From the NCBI GenBank assembly GCA_944390315.1, contig CALXPO010000018.1:20509-84508 (forward strand): a DNA stretch of 64,000 nucleotides. Direction: 5' to 3'. The position numbers were made by a program, and so were the translations under genes. Shown one piece after another: positions 9,587 to 17,949 of this stretch (within the stretch, counting starts at the first letter, position 1; every line of letters starts with the position of its first letter). Source of the DNA: an uncultured Alphaproteobacteria bacterium (GTDB taxonomy: Bacteria; Pseudomonadota; Alphaproteobacteria; RF32; CAG-239). The notes below the pieces were generated by a model that worked only from the letters and a program-made list of their open reading frames with translations, was not told the origin of the DNA and made no database searches.

Positions 9587-9691
9587 AGCTTCCGTCCCTT
9601 GCCAAAACTTAATTGCTTTGGCTATACATGAACCCTTTTCCTCATGTTTTTTGAGGAAAATTTTGTTGAGAATCCATAAGGAGATATTTTA

Positions 9692-10027
9692 ATGCAAAAA
9701 TATGAAAGCGTGCTTATCGCACGTCAGGATCTCGGCACTTCTCAAGTCAATGCCATCGTGTCAGATTTGTCCGATGTCATTAAAAAAGAAGGCGGAGAAG
9801 TTGTTAGAGTCGATAACTGGGGACTTAAAACCTTGGCTTATCGTATCAAAAAAAATCGCAAAGGTCACTACGTTATCTTGAATATTGCCGCTCCGGCCAA
9901 TGCTATTGCGGAATACGAAAGAATTATGCGCTTTAACGAAGATATTATTCGTTATATGACCGTTCGTGTTGATGAATTTTCGGAAGGTGTCGCCTCCGAA
10001 GAAAAAGAAATTGAAGAAGCGGAGTAA
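9692..10027 (+). CDS. rpsF: 30S ribosomal protein S6
   Basis: A 111-residue S6 protein of the 30S platform that pairs with S18. It begins [14 protein letters not shown], typical of the family, contains [17 protein letters not shown] in the expected position, and ends in an acidic EEKEIEEAE tail of the kind modified by RimK in other bacteria. AAGGAG sits 9 bases before the ATG. It is the first gene of the conserved rpsF-rpsR-rplI operon, with its stop overlapping the region of the rpsR start. Confidence 0.97.
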   Translation: MQKYESVLIARQDLGTSQVNAIVSDLSDVIKKEGGEVVRVDNWGLKTLAYRIKKNRKGHYVILNIAAPANAIAEYERIMRFNEDIIRYMTVRVDEFSEGVASEEKEIEEAE

Positions 10028-10032
10028 TGGTC

Positions 10033-10260
10033 ATGAATAAACAAGTATTCTTTAAGAAAAAGAAATCCTGTCCGTTTTCCGGCGAAGACGGCATGAAAAT
10101 TGATTACAAGGATGTTAAATTGCTCTCTCGCTATATTTCCGAGAAAGGAAAAATCATCCCTAGCCGTATTACTTCGGTATCCGCTAAAAAACAAAGAGAA
10201 TTGGCTCGCGCAATTAAACGCGCTCGCTATATCGCTCTGCTCCCGTTTGTTGCCAACTAA
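10033..10260 (+). CDS. rpsR: 30S ribosomal protein S18
   Basis: Ribosomal protein S18 of about 75 residues, with the family blocks [26 protein letters not shown], and the basic C-terminus [18 protein letters not shown]. Two Met codons are possible. The one at 10027 overlaps the rpsF stop (TAATG) but has only 2 bases to the GGAG. The one at 10033 lies 8 bases after GGAG and gives [11 protein letters not shown], so I prefer it. S18 binds S6 in the small subunit platform. Confidence 0.95.
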   Translation: MNKQVFFKKKKSCPFSGEDGMKIDYKDVKLLSRYISEKGKIIPSRITSVSAKKQRELARAIKRARYIALLPFVAN

Positions 10261-10271
10261 GGAGAAAAAAT

Positions 10272-10754
10272 ATGGAAGTTATTCTTTTGGAACATATCAA
10301 TAAATTGGGCAAAATGGGCGATAAAGTCAACGTCAAAAACGGTTACGCTCGCAATTACTTGTTGCCCGCTAAAAAGGCTCTTCGCGCAACTGCCGAAAAT
10401 TTGGCTTTTTATGAAAAACAAAAAGCCGAACTCGAAGCTCATAATAAGGCTTTGTTTGATACCGCAACAAAACAGTCTGAAGAACTGCAAGGTTTCAAAG
10501 TCGTCCTTATTCGTCAAGCTGCAGAAACTGGTCAACTTTATGGTTCGGTCACAATTCGCGATATCGCTGCCGCCATTAAAGAGGCTGGCGTTAATGTAGA
10601 ACGCCGCTTTATCAGCTTAGAGCGTCCGATTAAAGACTTGGGAATTTACCAAGTAAAAATTAATCTTCATCCTGAAGTTTGTCAGACTATTTTGGTAAAC
10701 GTCGCTCGTACCGATGAAGAAGCTAAAAAACAAGATAACGCTTATAATAAGTAA
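10272..10754 (+). CDS. rplI: 50S ribosomal protein L9
   Basis: Ribosomal protein L9, 160 residues. The N-terminal domain carries the signature MEVILLEHINKLGKMGD and GYARNYLLPAKKA that contacts 23S rRNA. A long connecting helix follows (about 40-78), then the C-terminal domain with LYGSVTIRDIAAAIK. AAGGAG lies 8 bases upstream of the ATG. It is the last gene of the S6-S18-L9 operon and is followed by a strong terminator. Confidence 0.97.
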   Translation: MEVILLEHINKLGKMGDKVNVKNGYARNYLLPAKKALRATAENLAFYEKQKAELEAHNKALFDTATKQSEELQGFKVVLIRQAAETGQLYGSVTIRDIAAAIKEAGVNVERRFISLERPIKDLGIYQVKINLHPEVCQTILVNVARTDEEAKKQDNAYNK

Positions 10755-10772
10755 TATTTTGCTGTTTAGTCT

Positions 10773-10806
10773 AAAAAAACCTTAGGCTTTGCCTAAGGTT
10801 TTTTTA
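10773..10806 (+). terminator. Rho-independent terminator of rpsF-rpsR-rplI
   Basis: Stem AAACCTTAGGC / GCCTAAGGTTT with a 3-base loop, followed by a T-run, 20 bases after the rplI stop. Confidence 0.92.
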
Positions 10807-11127
10807 TGTTTGAAATATATCATATTACCTAACTGTTTCTATCAAATACTTATATTATTACTTCATAATGCAAGAAATTTTGAATAAAATATCCTCATAT
10901 GAACTGAGTTATCTCCTTATTACCGAAATCCTACCATTGAATTTAATTGAAATTCAAAAACACACGACCTGCAGCCCTCTTCATTCCAACCCATATACTC
11001 TAACCTCAGAGTTCAAAATCTCTTCTAGTTACAAAGTTTATTTAAAAATCTCCATACCTTGCCAATTCTACTGTAAAACTATAAACCATACCGAGACACA
11101 ATCAGAAAAACACACTTTATAGAAACC
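10807..11127. other. Intergenic stretch without a recognisable gene
   Basis: A plus-strand open frame of 84 codons (10868-11122) exists here, but it has no ribosome site, an unusual composition (many Ser, Thr and Ile codons) and no recognisable motif, so I do not call it a gene. Nothing else is identifiable. Confidence 0.5.
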
Positions 11128-11157
11128 AAAATCCCCAAGTAACCTTGGGGATTTTTT
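11128..11157. terminator. Bidirectional terminator-like hairpin
   Basis: Stem AATCCCCAAG / CTTGGGGATT followed by ATTTTTT on the plus strand and a shorter T-run on the minus strand. It lies 41 bases after the stop of the minus-strand TMBIM gene and probably serves that gene. Confidence 0.75.
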
Positions 11158-11197
11158 GATATCAATCTAATTATAAATTTTATCTTATTGACCGGCG

Positions 11198-11914
11198 TTA
11201 TTTTCTGTCACCAAATAAACGAAGCAGAGCCAAGAACAAGTTAATGAAATCAAGATATAACTCTAAAGCTCCTGCCACCATCTTACGCGTCATGGTATCC
11301 GTGCTGTCAGAAGACATGTACATCTGACGAATTTTTTGCGTATCATAAGCTGTTAAGCCGGTAAATACAACAACCGAGAGCCATGATAAGGCATAGTACA
11401 AAGCCGGACTTTGCATAAACAAATTAATCAGGCCGGCAATAACAATACCCCACAAACCCATTCCTAGGAAAGCGCCCATTGAGGTCATATCACGTTTGGT
11501 GGTCATTCCATAAATACCCATTCCGCCAAACATGGCCGCCGTAATCAAGAAGACACGGGTCATGCTGGCTCCTGTATAAACTAAAAATATGGGGGCTAGG
11601 GATACACCCATCAAAGCCGAGTATAACCAAAATACACCACGAACCTGCCCTAATGTACCGCGTTGTAAAACCCAACTAAAACCAAATATCACAATCAACG
11701 GGGATAATAAAAATAACCAGCCCAAAATTGACATACCACCTTGAGGATTAAAGATTAATCCGAGTAACGATGTATTTGCAACCAAAAAAGCAACCAAGCC
11801 GGTAATTACCAAAGCACCTGCCATATGATTGTAAACACCGACAAAATATGCACGCAAATTTTCGTCGACAGATGTTTTTTCTATACCAACATCGGTATAA
11901 TTTTTTTCTAACAT
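11198..11914 (-). CDS. Bax inhibitor-1 / YccA family membrane protein
   Basis: A TMBIM-family integral membrane protein of about 238 residues with seven hydrophobic segments, including GALVITGLVAFLVA, VFLITAAMFGGMGIYG and WLSVVVFTGLTAYDTQKI. The last of these is the family signature with the acidic pore residue. The C-terminal helix contains ALELYLDFINLFLALLRLFG. The longest frame begins at 11929, but GGAGG lies 6-7 bases before the second Met (MLEKNY) at 11914, so that start is chosen. Bacterial members such as YccA and YetJ are linked to FtsH control or calcium leak; which applies here is unknown. A terminator follows it. Confidence 0.92.
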   Translation of the reverse strand: MLEKNYTDVGIEKTSVDENLRAYFVGVYNHMAGALVITGLVAFLVANTSLLGLIFNPQGGMSILGWLFLLSPLIVIFGFSWVLQRGTLGQVRGVFWLYSALMGVSLAPIFLVYTGASMTRVFLITAAMFGGMGIYGMTTKRDMTSMGAFLGMGLWGIVIAGLINLFMQSPALYYALSWLSVVVFTGLTAYDTQKIRQMYMSSDSTDTMTRKMVAGALELYLDFINLFLALLRLFGDRK

Positions 11915-11981
11915 AAAATTTTCCTCCATATATGTTTAACTGCTATATAATATAGTTTGTAATATTTAGTAAATCAAGCGC

Positions 11982-12695
11982 TTAGTCATAAGCGAAAAGG
12001 AGATTGCCATTTTGCTTGAGCCAACGGCGTCCGCTCTCTGCATAAGGGGTAAGCGCATTCACACATTTCCAAAAATCACAGGAATGGTCCGGATGTCTTA
12101 AATGTGCTACCTCGTGGGCTACCAAATAATCTATTGCTTCTTTAGGCGCCATAGCTATTCGCCAATTATAATTAATATTGCCTAAGGTTGAGCAACTTCC
12201 CCATCGAGATTTTGTATCTTTCATTGTAACTTTTTTGACACGACAGCCAATTTTTTGTGCTTTTTCTTGCGATATTTCCGTTAATTTTTGTAAACTTTCT
12301 TTCTTAATAAAGTCTCTTACCCGACGTGATAAGAATTCTGCCTCGCCAGAAACTTGAATATATCCCTCTTCAAGAACAACGCCCCCCCTTTGTTCCGGAC
12401 AATGTTTAATCTGATATGTTTGACCAAATAAATTTATGATATCTCCGTTGGTAAATTTTCGACCAACGGGAACCGCCAGTAAATGAGCTTCTATCCATGC
12501 CCGATTTTCTTCAATAAATTTAATCGCTCTTTTTGAAGAAATTTGCGGCGGAATACTTAAAACGGCGCAACGTTCTTTTGCATCTATGCGTAAGAGCAGC
12601 CGACGACACCGAGTTGATTTAACCACTTTTAACGGCAAATCGGCAAATTCTTTTTCGATTTCAAATGTCTTTCCAGTCAACAATGTAATCTTCAT
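11982..12695 (-). CDS. YgjP-like zinc metallopeptidase (DUF45, M48-type)
   Basis: A 237-residue soluble protein of the DUF45/YgjP family. The zinc-binding HExxH is seen in VAHEVAHLRHPDHS (about residues 190-203), and the preceding KSRWGSCSTLGNINYNWR block is characteristic. The N-terminal half is the usual beta-rich region with RLLLRIDAKERCAVLSIPP. Family members are predicted proteases of unclear substrate. Its first 35 bases overlap the end of the YcgN-like gene, and it is the last gene of a unit starting at dnaB. Confidence 0.9.
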   Translation of the reverse strand: MKITLLTGKTFEIEKEFADLPLKVVKSTRCRRLLLRIDAKERCAVLSIPPQISSKRAIKFIEENRAWIEAHLLAVPVGRKFTNGDIINLFGQTYQIKHCPEQRGGVVLEEGYIQVSGEAEFLSRRVRDFIKKESLQKLTEISQEKAQKIGCRVKKVTMKDTKSRWGSCSTLGNINYNWRIAMAPKEAIDYLVAHEVAHLRHPDHSCDFWKCVNALTPYAESGRRWLKQNGNLLFAYD

Positions 12696-13167
12696 AATGC
12701 TCTACTTCCGATTCCGAGATAATCAGACGACCACGCACAGATTGCAGGGCTTTATGCACACTCTCTTTATCTCCAGAAATAAGCGGGTGCCACGAGGGTA
12801 AATCATAGCCATTATCTAACAGCCAATAAGCACAAGTCTTTGGCAACCAACGCGGGCGTTCTCTGATTGCTTTTAAATCAATATTTCGACAATCAGGTAC
12901 TTTTTCAAAACGATGCGGGTAAATACGGCATAAACAGCTTTGACTGTCCAAAAAACGACAACGAACGTTCGTATAATAAATTTTTCCGTGAATCTCCAGT
13001 TTATTCAGGCAGCACTTGCCGCAACCATCACATAATAATTCCCATTCCGTTGAATTCATTTCTTCTAATTTTTTCTTTTTCCAAAATTTAGGTTCAACGC
13101 TTACCTGTGCTTCTTTAACCGGATCACGGCTTGCAACAGTTACAATATATTTTTTAGTTTCCATCAA
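12661..13167 (-). CDS. YcgN-like cysteine-cluster protein (UPF0260)
   Basis: A 168-residue protein with the family start FWKKKKLEEMNSTEWELLC followed by CDGCGKCCLNK and later cysteines in CRFLDSQSCLCRIYPHR and PDCR. The clustered cysteines fit a metal or iron-sulfur ligand set, as in the YkgJ/YcgN superfamily. The conserved RWLPKTCAYWLL and GDLPSWHPLISG-type segments are present (here GYDLPSWHPLISG). Its start overlaps the dnaB stop by 4 bases and its end overlaps the next gene, so the three are translationally linked. Biochemical role unknown. Confidence 0.92.
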   Translation of the reverse strand: MMETKKYIVTVASRDPVKEAQVSVEPKFWKKKKLEEMNSTEWELLCDGCGKCCLNKLEIHGKIYYTNVRCRFLDSQSCLCRIYPHRFEKVPDCRNIDLKAIRERPRWLPKTCAYWLLDNGYDLPSWHPLISGDKESVHKALQSVRGRLIISESEVEHYEDYIVDWKDI

Positions 13168-14630
13168 CCTATTTGCTCCGGTAATTGTTCATCATCTATC
13201 GGATCGGTAAATAATGCAAATTCGCCCTGAAAGCCTAGCTTTACCGTACCGGTAGGTCCATGACGGTGCTTTCCGATAATAACATCGGCTCGGTGCTTGG
13301 TAGCCTGCATCCTTTGTTCCCATTTGTCATGTTTTTCCGGTGTATAATTTTTGTCTGTTTCTTTAGGCTCTTCGTTTTGAATGTAATAGTTTTCACGATA
13401 TACAAACAACACAATATCTGCATCTTGTTCAATAGAACCGGATTCTCTCAAGTCTGACATAACGGGACGTTTATCATCTCGCATCTCCACACCACGGTTT
13501 AACTGAGAGAGGGCTATAACCGGTACGTTTAATTCTTTAGCCATAATTTTTAGCCCACGAGAAATCTCCGAAAGTTCCTGTACCCTGTTGACCTCACCTT
13601 TTGAGGAAGAGCCCATAATTAGTTGAATATAGTCAATGACAATTAACCCTAGACCTTTACTCCTTTTTAGGCGACGCGCTCTGTTCCTGATGGTACTTAT
13701 GGTTAATCCCGGTGTATCATCTATATAAAGCGGCATTTTTTCCAACATTCGAACACTTTCCGCAATTCTTTCGAATTCACCGTTATCTATGTCGCCATTA
13801 CGCATCTTTTGTGACGATATACCGGCCGTAGAGGATAAAACACGAGTTGCCAGCTGATCGGCAGACATTTCCAAAGAAAAGAATGCGACTCCTTTAGATT
13901 TTTCTTCTAAATTGCGCTCACGACTCATCCACTCCGCAACATTATATGCAATATTTGTCGCTAAAGCTGTTTTTCCCATAGCCGGACGCCCGGCTAAAAT
14001 TATTAAATCCGAGTTATTTAGTCCTCCGATACGGCGGTCTAAATTATTGAGCCCCGTTGATAGCCCGGATATTTTTCCTTCACGTTGATAGGCCTTTTCA
14101 ATTGTTCCGAGAGACTGCGTCAAGGCTTCAGAAAAATTTATAAAACCTCTTTGCCCGTCTCCTTTATCTGATAATTCGTAAAGACGCTTTTCCGCCTCTT
14201 CAATTTGTTGTGTTGCTGAAGAATCTATATCTTCTTTCATCGCATTATTAACAATATCACAACCCGTTGATATCAATTCTCGACGTAAATATTGATCATA
14301 AATATATTGCGCATAATATTCGGGATTTGTTAAAGGCGATGCACTTTCGGCAAGTTTTATCAGATATTTATACCCGCCGACATCATCTAAAATACCTTCT
14401 TGTTCAAAATAATTTTTTAAGGTTATGGTATCTGCAACATGACCACGAAAAATAAGTTTTGAGAGAACTTCATATATTTTTGCATTAACCGAATCTGCAA
14501 AATGAATTGGTTTTAGAAAATCAGAAACCTGTTCAAAGGCTTTATTATTTGCCAATAATGTTCCGAGAAGAGCTTGTTCTGCTTCAATATTTTGAGGCAA
14601 TGTCGTTACATTAATTTTTTCAGTCGTCAT
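13164..14630 (-). CDS. dnaB: Replicative DNA helicase DnaB
   Basis: The hexameric 5'-3' helicase of the replication fork, about 488 residues. The N-terminal DnaG-binding domain starts LPQNIEAEQALLGTLL. The RecA-like C-terminal domain has Walker A AGRPAMGKTALA, Walker B GLIVIDYIQLI, and the motif LSQLNRGVEMRDDKRP with the arginine finger region SDLRESGSIEQDADIV. The longest frame begins at 14675, but AAAGG lies at a good distance before MTTEKINVTTLP, so I place the start at 14630. No intein is seen. It heads a unit with YcgN-like and YgjP-like genes. Confidence 0.96.
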   Translation of the reverse strand: MTTEKINVTTLPQNIEAEQALLGTLLANNKAFEQVSDFLKPIHFADSVNAKIYEVLSKLIFRGHVADTITLKNYFEQEGILDDVGGYKYLIKLAESASPLTNPEYYAQYIYDQYLRRELISTGCDIVNNAMKEDIDSSATQQIEEAEKRLYELSDKGDGQRGFINFSEALTQSLGTIEKAYQREGKISGLSTGLNNLDRRIGGLNNSDLIILAGRPAMGKTALATNIAYNVAEWMSRERNLEEKSKGVAFFSLEMSADQLATRVLSSTAGISSQKMRNGDIDNGEFERIAESVRMLEKMPLYIDDTPGLTISTIRNRARRLKRSKGLGLIVIDYIQLIMGSSSKGEVNRVQELSEISRGLKIMAKELNVPVIALSQLNRGVEMRDDKRPVMSDLRESGSIEQDADIVLFVYRENYYIQNEEPKETDKNYTPEKHDKWEQRMQATKHRADVIIGKHRHGPTGTVKLGFQGEFALFTDPIDDEQLPEQIG

Positions 14631-14816
14631 ATTTTTGATACCTTTTGTTATATTTTGCATGTTTTGTTGTAACAAAAATTATCAGAAATACAAATATAAT
14701 ATTTTCTTTTTTATTCCCGCTTATATGTTGTCTGTGGATAATGGGGATAAGTCTTGGCGTAAAAGCTGTATTCTGTTGATTTTTTCCTATATTTGCAAAT
14801 GTTTCTTCTTTATTTC

Positions 14817-14845
14817 TTGACAAAATGTTTTTTTTGTCACATTAT
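14817..14845 (+). promoter_or_regulatory. Probable sigma-70 promoter
   Basis: TTGACA, a 17-base spacer and CATTAT lie about 40 bases before the ATG at 14886. The spacer contains a long T tract. Confidence 0.55.
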
Positions 14846-14885
14846 TTGAAATGATAAACTTATTATTAATTTTAAAAATATAATC

Positions 14886-15359
14886 ATGGAAAAGAAAGAA
14901 AGAAAAGTTAAATTTGGCGATTTCCTCCTGAAAAACGGTGAATATTCCCCCGTTATGCCAGAGGACATCAGCGATTTCAGAGGTATCTACCTCATAGACG
15001 GAGTATCTCTAATAGATGTCTCCGACAAAAGAAAAATGTATCGCAAAGCTGATGATTGGTGTGCCGATCGCGGCGGTGTTATTCCATCCAACAGGATACT
15101 GTATTTTATCCTGATGCATCTCAACGGAATCAATCGTATCAGGGAGAGAATCGATTTGCCGCCCATATCACAAGGCCTGTTGGCATGGTCAAACGAAACT
15201 ATCACCTATGATGACAAAAGCATGACATTCAATTATGCCCTCGATTTCTCAACGAAAAAAATGGGGCTTTTGATTTCATCGTCGTCATTGCTTGATGACT
15301 GTGCAACCGCCAATGTAATATGTGTCGTCGGCGAACCCTATAAACGCCATATTATCTAG
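14886..15359 (+). CDS. Unknown protein, accessory-type gene
   Basis: A 157-residue soluble protein with no recognisable family; it contains the blocks RGIYLIDGVSLIDVSDKRKMY and ISQGLLAWSNETITYDD. There is no Shine-Dalgarno; the bases before the ATG are simply AT-rich, a style seen in Bacteroidota and in several other accessory genes of this window. Codon choice appears to use more GC-ending and AGG/ATC codons than neighbouring core genes. A good TTGACA promoter precedes it, and a strong terminator follows within 15 bases, so it is a single-gene unit. It borders a decayed IS200 element, so acquisition by transfer is plausible. Confidence 0.6.
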   Translation: MEKKERKVKFGDFLLKNGEYSPVMPEDISDFRGIYLIDGVSLIDVSDKRKMYRKADDWCADRGGVIPSNRILYFILMHLNGINRIRERIDLPPISQGLLAWSNETITYDDKSMTFNYALDFSTKKMGLLISSSSLLDDCATANVICVVGEPYKRHII

Positions 15360-15371
15360 CAGAATTCTTTA

Positions 15372-15406
15372 GCGTGTACTGACCAGGTCGGTGCACGCTT
15401 TTTTTT
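15372..15406 (+). terminator. Strong Rho-independent terminator
   Basis: Stem GCGTG...CTGACC / GGTCGG...CACGC followed by eight T residues, right after the gene at 14886-15359. Confidence 0.9.
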
Positions 15407-15503
15407 GTACCCTAAGACACACGATTCTGTGATGCTTATAACATTTGGGACGACAAATAGATTAAAGTTTTTCAGTCTGTTAAGGCAAAAGGTAGCCTAT
15501 TTA

Positions 15504-15940
15504 AAAGACAGTCAAAAAACTCATACAAAAAATTATCTTATACGACAGGACTCAGAAATATCATACAGTGCTTGCACCAAAGTATAGGAGAAAAGATTTT
15601 TCGGAAGTAAAGAATTAGCCTCCAAAGAATGATGTAAATGGAAGAAAGTTAAAATAATGGAAGGTAAAACGTGTTCGGATCATATACATATTTTAATAAA
15701 GATACCAGCACATCGAGTTTTATGTTTTTTCAAAGAAATAGCCTTTAATCATCTACGAGAGAGACGAAATACTATCAAAATCAATCAGAAACCGAAATTT
15801 TTGATGTAAGGGATACTATGTAGATACAACAGATAAAAGAATACGAAAAAATCAAGGAATATATCCAAGAACAACTTTAAAAAAATCAGTTAACCGAACA
15901 ATTAACAACGGACTTAAATGCCCCGTTTACGGATAAGTAG
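15504..15940 (+). pseudogene. Decayed IS200-type TnpA transposase
   Basis: Three-frame reading gives pieces of a single-domain Y1 (HUH) transposase in the right order. KYHTVLAPKYRRK is near the start (compare KYHIVFAPKYRR of IS200). GKTCSDHIHILIKIPAHRV holds the metal-binding HIH of the HUH motif. GYYVDTTDK carries the region of the catalytic tyrosine. The end is KIKEYIQEQL, then NAPFTDK and a stop at 15938-15940 (compare SPFTGRK). Several frameshifts and internal stops (for example after KFLM and in the KIKEYIQEQL frame) show it is inactive. Total length matches an intact element of about 150 codons. No tnpB/accessory RNA-guided nuclease is present. Confidence 0.8.
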
Positions 15941-16045
15941 TAATAAATTGCGTCTGGCAGAATATGGGTGCCCCGATTAGGGGATTCCGGTGCTAGAGGC
16001 TTATAGCTGCTATGAAGAATATCTCGTTTGCGTATGGTTTTCTAA
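15941..16045 (+). mobile_element. Probable right end of the IS200-type element
   Basis: Directly after the transposase remnant are subterminal palindromes as expected of IS200/IS605 ends: GCCCCGATTAGGGG, then the imperfect inverted repeat around CTAGAGGCTTATAGCTGC, then CTCGTTTGCGTATGG. The left end is not recognisable. A structured dispersed repeat begins where this ends. Confidence 0.5.
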
Positions 16046-16188
16046 TAGATATCCCCAGTAAACTTAGGATTCTAAATCAGCTACAAGCCTTGCGGTTTGA
16101 CCACGCTGTTGGAAGTATGCTATTGTTTCAACACCTTTACATTCAATACTGAGTAAACTTTGGATAGTCTGTATGGCACTAATACAAA
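16045..16188 (+). repeat. Structured dispersed repeat, copy at 16.1 kb
   Basis: Starts AATAGATATCCCCAGTAAAC, carries the core GGATTCTAAATCAGCTACAA, then GCGGTTTGACCACGCT, TTTCAACACCTT, and ends GGCACTAATACAAA. Hairpin stems are partly decayed compared with the 57.1 kb copy. It is plus-oriented and runs up to the terminator of the minus-strand lipoprotein gene. Confidence 0.8.
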
Positions 16189-16219
16189 AAAAGAGCATCT
16201 CCCTAAGGAAGATGCTCTT
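16184..16219 (-). terminator. Terminator of the lipoprotein gene
   Basis: Stem AAGAGCATCT / AGATGCTCTT followed on the minus strand by a long T-run, 18 bases past the stop at 16237. Confidence 0.88.
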
Positions 16220-16236
16220 AATTCATTCAGAAGAGG

Positions 16237-17454
16237 TTATTTCGAAACCACGATGGTACGATTGCAGCCGCCTTCAAACGTCAGTCCCCCAAGAGGCACA
16301 GAGATATCAAAATCAAGAAGATACCTAACTGTTGTTTCGGTCTCTTCAAGCTGTATCCATGTTTCTTTGACTACAACTTTGCTTGCATCAAACTCGGTCT
16401 TTCCTACTTCGGTTACAAGCACCCCATTATCAAACACAGCCTGATCTTTTAGCAGATCAATTTCCATGTTGAAATAGCCGTAGTCCAAGATACATTTATA
16501 ACGCTCGGTGTATACCAAGAAATCATCTTCTTCTGCTTCTCCCGATGATTTGTCGACATACTCTATATTTGCGTTGATAAATGATATGTCACTCCGCTTG
16601 CAATTAAGTTCCAGCAAATCCATATTGTTTTCGTTAGTGTAAACATATGTTTTTGTTGAGAACTGATCCGTAACAGTTTCTCCAGTTGATAATTTTGACT
16701 TAACCCATGCAGAAACCAAGAAGCCATCCTGAGAAACGAGAGGTTCAATTTCCTCTTTCACAAGCTCACTTGTCAACGGATAAGGCTCACTAGCAGGCCC
16801 TAATATTCGTCTCAAAGTAATAACGGCTTCAACATCATAGCTTTCTCCCCCAAAATCCACTGTTATTGAATGGCGGTAAATTTTGCGGGCATATGCAGCT
16901 TCCCCATCAACATATGATTCAGCGTCTTCAAGTACTCCTCCATTATCTCTAATATTTTTGAAATAATGGTACGGCATTACCTGACGGCTAACGCCATCAT
17001 CATATGTGCCGACTTCATAGTGAAGCCGATAAGAAAATTCAAAACGATCACAACTAACCGTATAAACAAGCGCGGAATCAACGATTGTGACAAAGCCTTC
17101 CGTGCGACTCTCACCGACTTCATGAGTTGTTGAGGTGACGAACTCACCCATATTCCATGTCGCCACATCAAGTGGAAGAATGACATCCTGTGCATTCGCA
17201 TAAAGCACGACAGACACTTTGTTATCAAAAGTTCCTTTTGTTACGCCACGGACATTTATCCATGACTCATAAGACATCTCAACTCCGTTTTCCATCGGTG
17301 TCGTTGTTACTTCACCGGCTGTTCCGTTATCGTATACTTCGCTTTCTATTACTTCCGGAAGAGGAAGCGGTTCTTTCTTACAGGAAGTAAAAATTGACAT
17401 TGCGCATACCATAGCAGCTACTGCCAGGTAATGCATAAAAATTTTTGTTCTCAT
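16237..17454 (-). CDS. Putative lipoprotein of Bacteroidota type, unknown function
   Basis: A 405-residue protein with an N-terminal lipoprotein signal: MRTKIFMHYLAVAAMVCAMS followed by FTSCKKEP, placing the lipidated cysteine near residue 25. The SCKKE context is common in Bacteroidota surface lipoproteins and unusual for alphaproteobacteria. The rest is beta-rich, with repeated short strands (for example KVVVKETWIQLEETETTVRY), probably an extracytoplasmic beta-sandwich. There is no Shine-Dalgarno before the ATG; the leader is plain AT-rich sequence. Composition looks richer in G and C than flanking intergenic DNA. It sits between an IS200 remnant and two copies of the dispersed repeat, so horizontal origin is likely. 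The product's role is unknown. Confidence 0.8.
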   Translation of the reverse strand: MRTKIFMHYLAVAAMVCAMSIFTSCKKEPLPLPEVIESEVYDNGTAGEVTTTPMENGVEMSYESWINVRGVTKGTFDNKVSVVLYANAQDVILPLDVATWNMGEFVTSTTHEVGESRTEGFVTIVDSALVYTVSCDRFEFSYRLHYEVGTYDDGVSRQVMPYHYFKNIRDNGGVLEDAESYVDGEAAYARKIYRHSITVDFGGESYDVEAVITLRRILGPASEPYPLTSELVKEEIEPLVSQDGFLVSAWVKSKLSTGETVTDQFSTKTYVYTNENNMDLLELNCKRSDISFINANIEYVDKSSGEAEEDDFLVYTERYKCILDYGYFNMEIDLLKDQAVFDNGVLVTEVGKTEFDASKVVVKETWIQLEETETTVRYLLDFDISVPLGGLTFEGGCNRTIVVSK

Positions 17455-17735
17455 AATTGATAAAATTTTGATTGTTTAACATATTTTATCTACAGAGCTA
17501 CTTTGCTTTAAGATGCATTTACCTAGCTAGTGAATAATACTCTTCTTTTTACAAAATAGTTGTAGATAATAATTTTTTTTGAAACTTTCCCGTTTATTGT
17601 CCGGTAGACATTTAATCAATAACATTGCTAAACTTGATATGTATATTGTTACCATTTTTCTATTTTTTTGTCAATACTTTTAGTCAATTTTTTTATTACT
17701 TTATTTATTTATCAAAATTTTTAATATCAGAATGT
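17455..17735. other. AT-rich leader region of the lipoprotein gene
   Basis: No gene is seen. On the minus strand two TTGAC boxes (17670-17695) could be -35 elements, but the distance to the ATG is over 200 bases and no clear -10 was picked out, so no promoter is called. Confidence 0.4.
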
Positions 17736-17736
17736 G

Positions 17737-17868
17737 GATATTTCTATAAAACAAGAAATTCTAAATTAACTACAAAACAGCAACTTGACAGCGCTTGGTG
17801 ATGCAAAGTGCATTCTTACAAAACCTTGCTATATTAACCTTGGCATTCAAGTTTTCGTGAAAGACATT
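17737..17868 (+). repeat. Structured dispersed repeat, copy at 17.8 kb (degenerate)
   Basis: Shares GATATTTC near its start, the core GAAATTCTAAATTAACTACAA and the later CCTTGGCATTCA with other copies. Stems have largely decayed. It reads forward on the plus strand and ends against the inverted repeat at 17871. Confidence 0.6.
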
Positions 17869-17870
17869 AA

Positions 17871-17906
17871 AGAACAAAGGAAGGAGTAAGCTCCTTCCTT
17901 TGTTCT
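17871..17906 (-). terminator. Long perfect hairpin after the 884-residue gene
   Basis: A 16-bp perfect stem AGAACAAAGGAAGGAG / CTCCTTCCTTTGTTCT with a 4-base loop, 43 bases past the stop at 17950. The minus-side T-run is weak (TTTAAT). Confidence 0.75.
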
Positions 17907-17949
17907 CTTCTGGATTAAGAGGAATATTTTTTATTCAAGAATGAAAATA

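Noticed and set aside
10868..11122. Plus-strand open frame of 84 codons between rplI and the TMBIM gene
   Set aside because: No ribosome site, no promoter seen, low-complexity composition and no motif; more likely a chance frame in AT-rich DNA.
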